In this document: piece by piece, positions 8,404 through 10,740 of the stretch
Layout: the number at the start of each line of letters is the position of its first letter
Numbering within the stretch: the stretch's first letter is position 1
DNA from: Podila epigama
Taxonomy: Eukaryota > Mortierellomycota > Mortierellomycetes > Mortierellales > Mortierellaceae
NCBI GenBank assembly: GCA_015679605.1
Contig: JAAAVE010001043.1
Location: forward strand, 1-10,740
Direction of reading: 5' to 3'
DNA: 10,740 nt
Made by a program: the position numbers and the translations under genes
Notes under the pieces: generated by a model
Database searches by the model: none
Seen by the model: the letters and a program-made list of their open reading frames with translations, nothing else
What the model was told of the DNA's origin: nothing

Positions 8404-8454
8404 TCTTCATGTATTCATTGATACCATCCTGGCATTTGGTTTTTTGTCGCGTCT

Positions 8455-8500
8455 ATTTTTTTTTATTTTTTTTTATTTTTTTTTTTGTATTTTATTTTAC
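8455..8500 (-). terminator. T-rich tract with TTTATT units, likely 3' end of the E2-like gene
   Basis: Just past the minus-strand stop at 8512-8510 the plus strand is almost pure T with interspersed A. On the sense strand it reads A-rich with repeated AATAAA matches. This is the expected polyadenylation region for the unrecognised gene and leaves under 150 nt for its 3' UTR plus the PFD2 promoter. Confidence 0.5.
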
Positions 8501-8509
8501 TTTTACCCT

Positions 8510-9922
8510 TTAGTTCATCGCAGTCTCGACGAGTACTTGACCATTGGCTTTGTCAGAAGATCGCTCTGTCAAGAACGAATGCAGCTCGTCATACAATAAA
8601 AAGTGCAGTTTCTGAAGCTGCTTAATATCCGCATAGACTACATACACATCATCAAAAAATATGCCAATTTAGTACAAAGTTGCAACAAAAGTGTGCCAAT
8701 ACAAAAAAGTGCTACAATAAAACTGTAGAGATGAATAAAAAAAACATAGGCAGGATGACATTACCAGCTTCAGTATAAGGCGTGTCCTTCATATACACTC
8801 GTTGCAAAAAGTCCATCATGGCGCCAGTTGCAATCACGCACTCTTCAAGCGGCAGGGTATCGAAATAGGCGAGATTGATCCGGAACGGGTTGACTGGTGA
8901 AGGTGACAGGGTCAAGGAAATGATTTCAGCCATAATATCCCACAAGCGAATATCTAGAGGCCATATAAAAATATATAAAAAGAAGAGTGTGATATACAGC
9001 CATGATCTTAGTCACTCGTTGTTTTTTGTTGTCATCTGTTGTTGACATTGCCGTTTTGTTGCTGTTGTTCCTCCATTTTATATCTCCTTATGGGCAATTC
9101 ACCATAAAAGACTAACCATCAGTACGCCAGGACGAAATTGTGCTCAGCTTGAGTGGATCATTCGAATCAATCTTTTGGTCGTTGTTGTTGTGAATTAGCC
9201 GCTTGTGGTTTGACCGCAACCAGACATAAGGGCATTTATATCGGGGGTATCCTGCAATCAGAAATGTTGCTCGCGACTCGTCCTTTTCCAACTCGGCATC
9301 AATGGGACTCTGTGGTGGCGGTATCTTTTTTGGCAACGACGACTTTAGTCTATAGAACGGAGGAAAAAAAATCCAACTCTCTTGTTAGAATTCTCTCCTT
9401 CTTCCTCTTTGGTTCATATGTTCACGTATTATTGCGATGGCTCTGGTGCTATGTTCATTGGCTTACGAGCGCAAAGTCCTTGTTGATAGAACATTGGTGT
9501 GTCTATGTGAAAAGATGAAGCAAGATAGATATTAAAAAAAAGGTGTTAAGACATCGTACAATCAAGTTTGTCTACTGTCATACCACTTCCTCTGTTACAT
9601 ATGGGTCTCATTATCATTTACCTGGCTTTCGCTAGAGGCAATGAGTTGGGCTGGTGGCTGCTTCGTGTACCATTAGAATGTGGTTTGATGTCATTGTAGA
9701 CTTGAAGAAGTAACTCTTCTCGTCCTCGAAGGTACACCTCAAAGTAGTAAAATCCCTGAGTTCATAGCAGACGAGGCCAAATGACGACCAAAAGAAAACA
9801 AGAAAAAGGATTAGTTTCCGCTCTTAACACGGGACAAAAAATGACATACCACCACCGCATCATCATCATGAACAAAATAAAACAACAAACATTGTCATGA
9901 AAAAAGAAGGGTTGTCAGGGCG

Positions 9923-9954
<32 letters not shown>

Positions 9955-10640
9955 GTCTGCTTCAAGATAACAACACAGCTCTGTTCCTTTTTGCTCCTCC
10001 AGGCTTCTCCTTTGAGTTCATGCAACATCCATTCTCCCTTTTTTTTCCATCCTTTGCTTCACTTTATCTTGGTTCCTTGGTTCATTTAATGGTGTTTCCT
10101 TTATCCTGTAACCCCTGCTGTCATTAGTGGCAGAGACACCGTGTTTCCGTCGATGCTTCCACGGTATACTGGTCACATCTGTCCCGCGAGTTCCGCATTG
10201 ATGAGGCGAGAGCGATATATCCATGAAAATTTCTTTTTTCTCGCTATTTCTGCTAATGGGCTGTCTGTTGTCTACCCAGTCTTTTTTTTTACCGTGTGTT
10301 GAAAAAAAAGACAATAATAGACCCCTTCTCAACGATCAACCACCCAGAGAAGTAAGGTAGAATAATAGAAGTAAGTACCTTGAGCGTGCCAACGAATAGA
10401 CATTCAGACAGAAATGTCGCGAGTCGCGCTGTTTCTGATTGTGTAAGAGATTCTCGGCCCTAAGTGTCAAATGGCGCGGACAATTGAATGCAGACATTCA
10501 TTGTTAGTCAATGTAATGAGGTCAAGTGGTTCTTTTTTTTCCAGGTTGAAACGGTGGTGTAATTGTAGTTGAGGCTTTGACACTGATAGCTGAACAAAGA
10601 AAGTGGCACAATGGTATTGAACCTTGTATGCTGCGGCCAT
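8510..10640 (-). CDS. Unrecognised multi-exon protein (about 260 aa) with E2/UEV-like features
   Basis: Six exons are proposed: 10640-10623 (MAAAYK), 10459-10379, 9755-9622, 9349-9117, 8953-8765 and 8637-8510. All phases agree and the last five exons are well supported by GT-AG sites. I do not recognise the family. The order of elements recalls a ubiquitin-conjugating fold: an N-terminal helix (ETARLATFLSECL), strands FYYFEVYLRG and ATFLIAGYP, a YP-RYKCPYVWL segment at about 110-122, a loop with H and N, then ISSW at about 149-152 and a helix ending LSPSPVNPF. The loop where E2 enzymes carry the catalytic Cys has none, which would fit an inactive UEV/RWD-like protein. A helical C-terminus follows. 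The first exon is weak: its donor is GTTCAA, and a GTGTCA donor 39 nt further on is also phase 0. The fold call is inference only. Confidence 0.7.
8638..8764 (-). other. Last intron of the E2-like gene (127 nt, phase 1)
   Basis: The minus-strand donor is GTAATG at 8764 and the acceptor is GTATGTAG ending at 8638. A split Val codon joins TPYTEA to YADIKQLQKL. The downstream exon is 128 nt and ends with TAA at 8512-8510. Confidence 0.8.
8954..9116 (-). other. Intron of the E2-like gene (163 nt, phase 1)
   Basis: The minus-strand donor is GTTAGT at 9116-9111 and the acceptor is CTCTAG ending at 8954. A split Asp codon gives the joined sequence ISSWRTDDIRLWDIM. Confidence 0.8.
9350..9621 (-). 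other. Intron of the E2-like gene (272 nt, phase 2)
   Basis: The minus-strand donor is GTAAAT after GCCAG (donor at 9621) and the acceptor is CTATAG ending at 9350. A split Arg codon joins the two exons. No internal exon is apparent. Confidence 0.75.
9756..10378 (-). other. Unusually long intron of the E2-like gene (623 nt, phase 0)
   Basis: The minus-strand donor is GTACTT at 10378 and the acceptor is CTCAG ending at 9756. The other introns in this gene are 127-272 nt and elsewhere in the window 89-169. It contains A21 on the plus strand at 9933-9953 and an open minus-strand frame at 10018-10332. No domain is recognisable in that frame. A skipped exon cannot be ruled out. Confidence 0.65.
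9933..9953 (+). repeat. A21 homopolymer inside a minus-strand intron
   Basis: An uninterrupted run of about 21 A on the plus strand, the longest homopolymer in the window. Read from the host gene it is poly(T). No target-site duplication or retroelement ORF is evident beside it. Confidence 0.85.
10460..10622 (-). other. First intron of the E2-like gene (163 nt, phase 0, donor uncertain)
   Basis: On the minus strand the acceptor CACTTAG ends at 10460. A strong TGACTAAC branch site lies about 43 nt upstream of it. The frame running through from the ATG at 10640 stops (TGA) just before this acceptor, so splicing is required. The donor GTTCAA at 10622 is non-consensus. GTGTCA further downstream would add 13 residues. 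Confidence 0.6.
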
Positions 10641-10740
10641 TGCGACTTGGAGCGTATGTTGTTGCTGATGAGATTAGGATGAGATGAAGAGGGAGATGTT
10701 GTTGATGGGATGCTTCGAGAAGGAGAGGAGATAAAAAAAA
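10641..10740 (-). promoter_or_regulatory. CT-rich 5' leader / core promoter of the E2-like gene
   Basis: On the minus strand the 100 nt before the proposed ATG are rich in C and T, with CTCC, TCTTC and CATC units and CAACAACAT. This is typical of fungal transcription-start regions and leaders. No TATA box is seen within the window. The promoter probably continues beyond the right edge. Confidence 0.45.

Noticed and set aside
8174-8599. 141-codon plus-strand frame opposite PFD2 exon 1
   Set aside because: It is antisense to well-supported prefoldin and E2-like exons and runs through a poly(T) tract coding Phe repeats.
9153-9518. 121-codon plus-strand frame
   Set aside because: It is antisense to the IAGYPRYKCPYVWL exon and its intron, and has no recognisable motif.
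9897-10127. Poly(A) run as evidence of a retrotransposon
   Set aside because: No reverse transcriptase, LTR or flanking duplication is visible. A homopolymer alone is common in this AT-rich DNA.

Overview
The window looks like nuclear DNA of a fungus, probably an early-diverging filamentous one (Mucoromycota or Mortierellomycota type). The evidence is short spliceosomal introns (about 90-290 nt) with GTAAGT/GTATGT-like donors and CTAAC/CTGAC-like branch points, AT-rich spacers full of A/T homopolymers, long Gln/Asn/Gly/Ser/His runs in one protein, and fungal-style KH and BAG proteins. The lineage is an inference from style, not from a marker gene.

Layout, left to right: (1) positions 1-397 are upstream or intronic sequence of a large plus-strand gene. 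(2) Positions 398-5406 hold three exons of a KH-domain RNA-binding protein of at least 1584 residues: a low-complexity N-terminus, one canonical KH (GVGG) and several degenerate KH-like units, an acidic linker, then about 750 residues of disordered Q/N/G/S/H-rich tail. Its poly(A) signal lies just after the stop. (3) Positions 5636-6429, minus strand, encode a two-exon ubiquitin-like + BAG-domain protein (211 aa), a BAG1-type Hsp70 nucleotide-exchange factor. (4) Positions 6430-7630 are a 1.2 kb AT-rich spacer with no gene I can support. (5) Positions 7631-8310, minus strand, encode three-exon prefoldin subunit 2 (119 aa), with a palindromic CACGTG box upstream. (6) Positions 8510-10640, minus strand, hold a six-exon gene for a protein of about 260 aa that I do not recognise by name. 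Its central part resembles the E2/UEV ubiquitin-conjugating fold without an evident catalytic cysteine, which is an inference.

The three minus-strand genes run head to tail and the KH gene converges on them. Two of the three (BAG and prefoldin) serve protein folding: BAG proteins release ADP from Hsp70, and prefoldin hands unfolded actin and tubulin to the TRiC chaperonin. I see no operon, mobile element, CRISPR array, rRNA or tRNA. The most interesting items are the architecture of the KH protein, with seven aromatic-[S/T]-P motifs in its prion-like tail, and the unrecognised E2-like gene.
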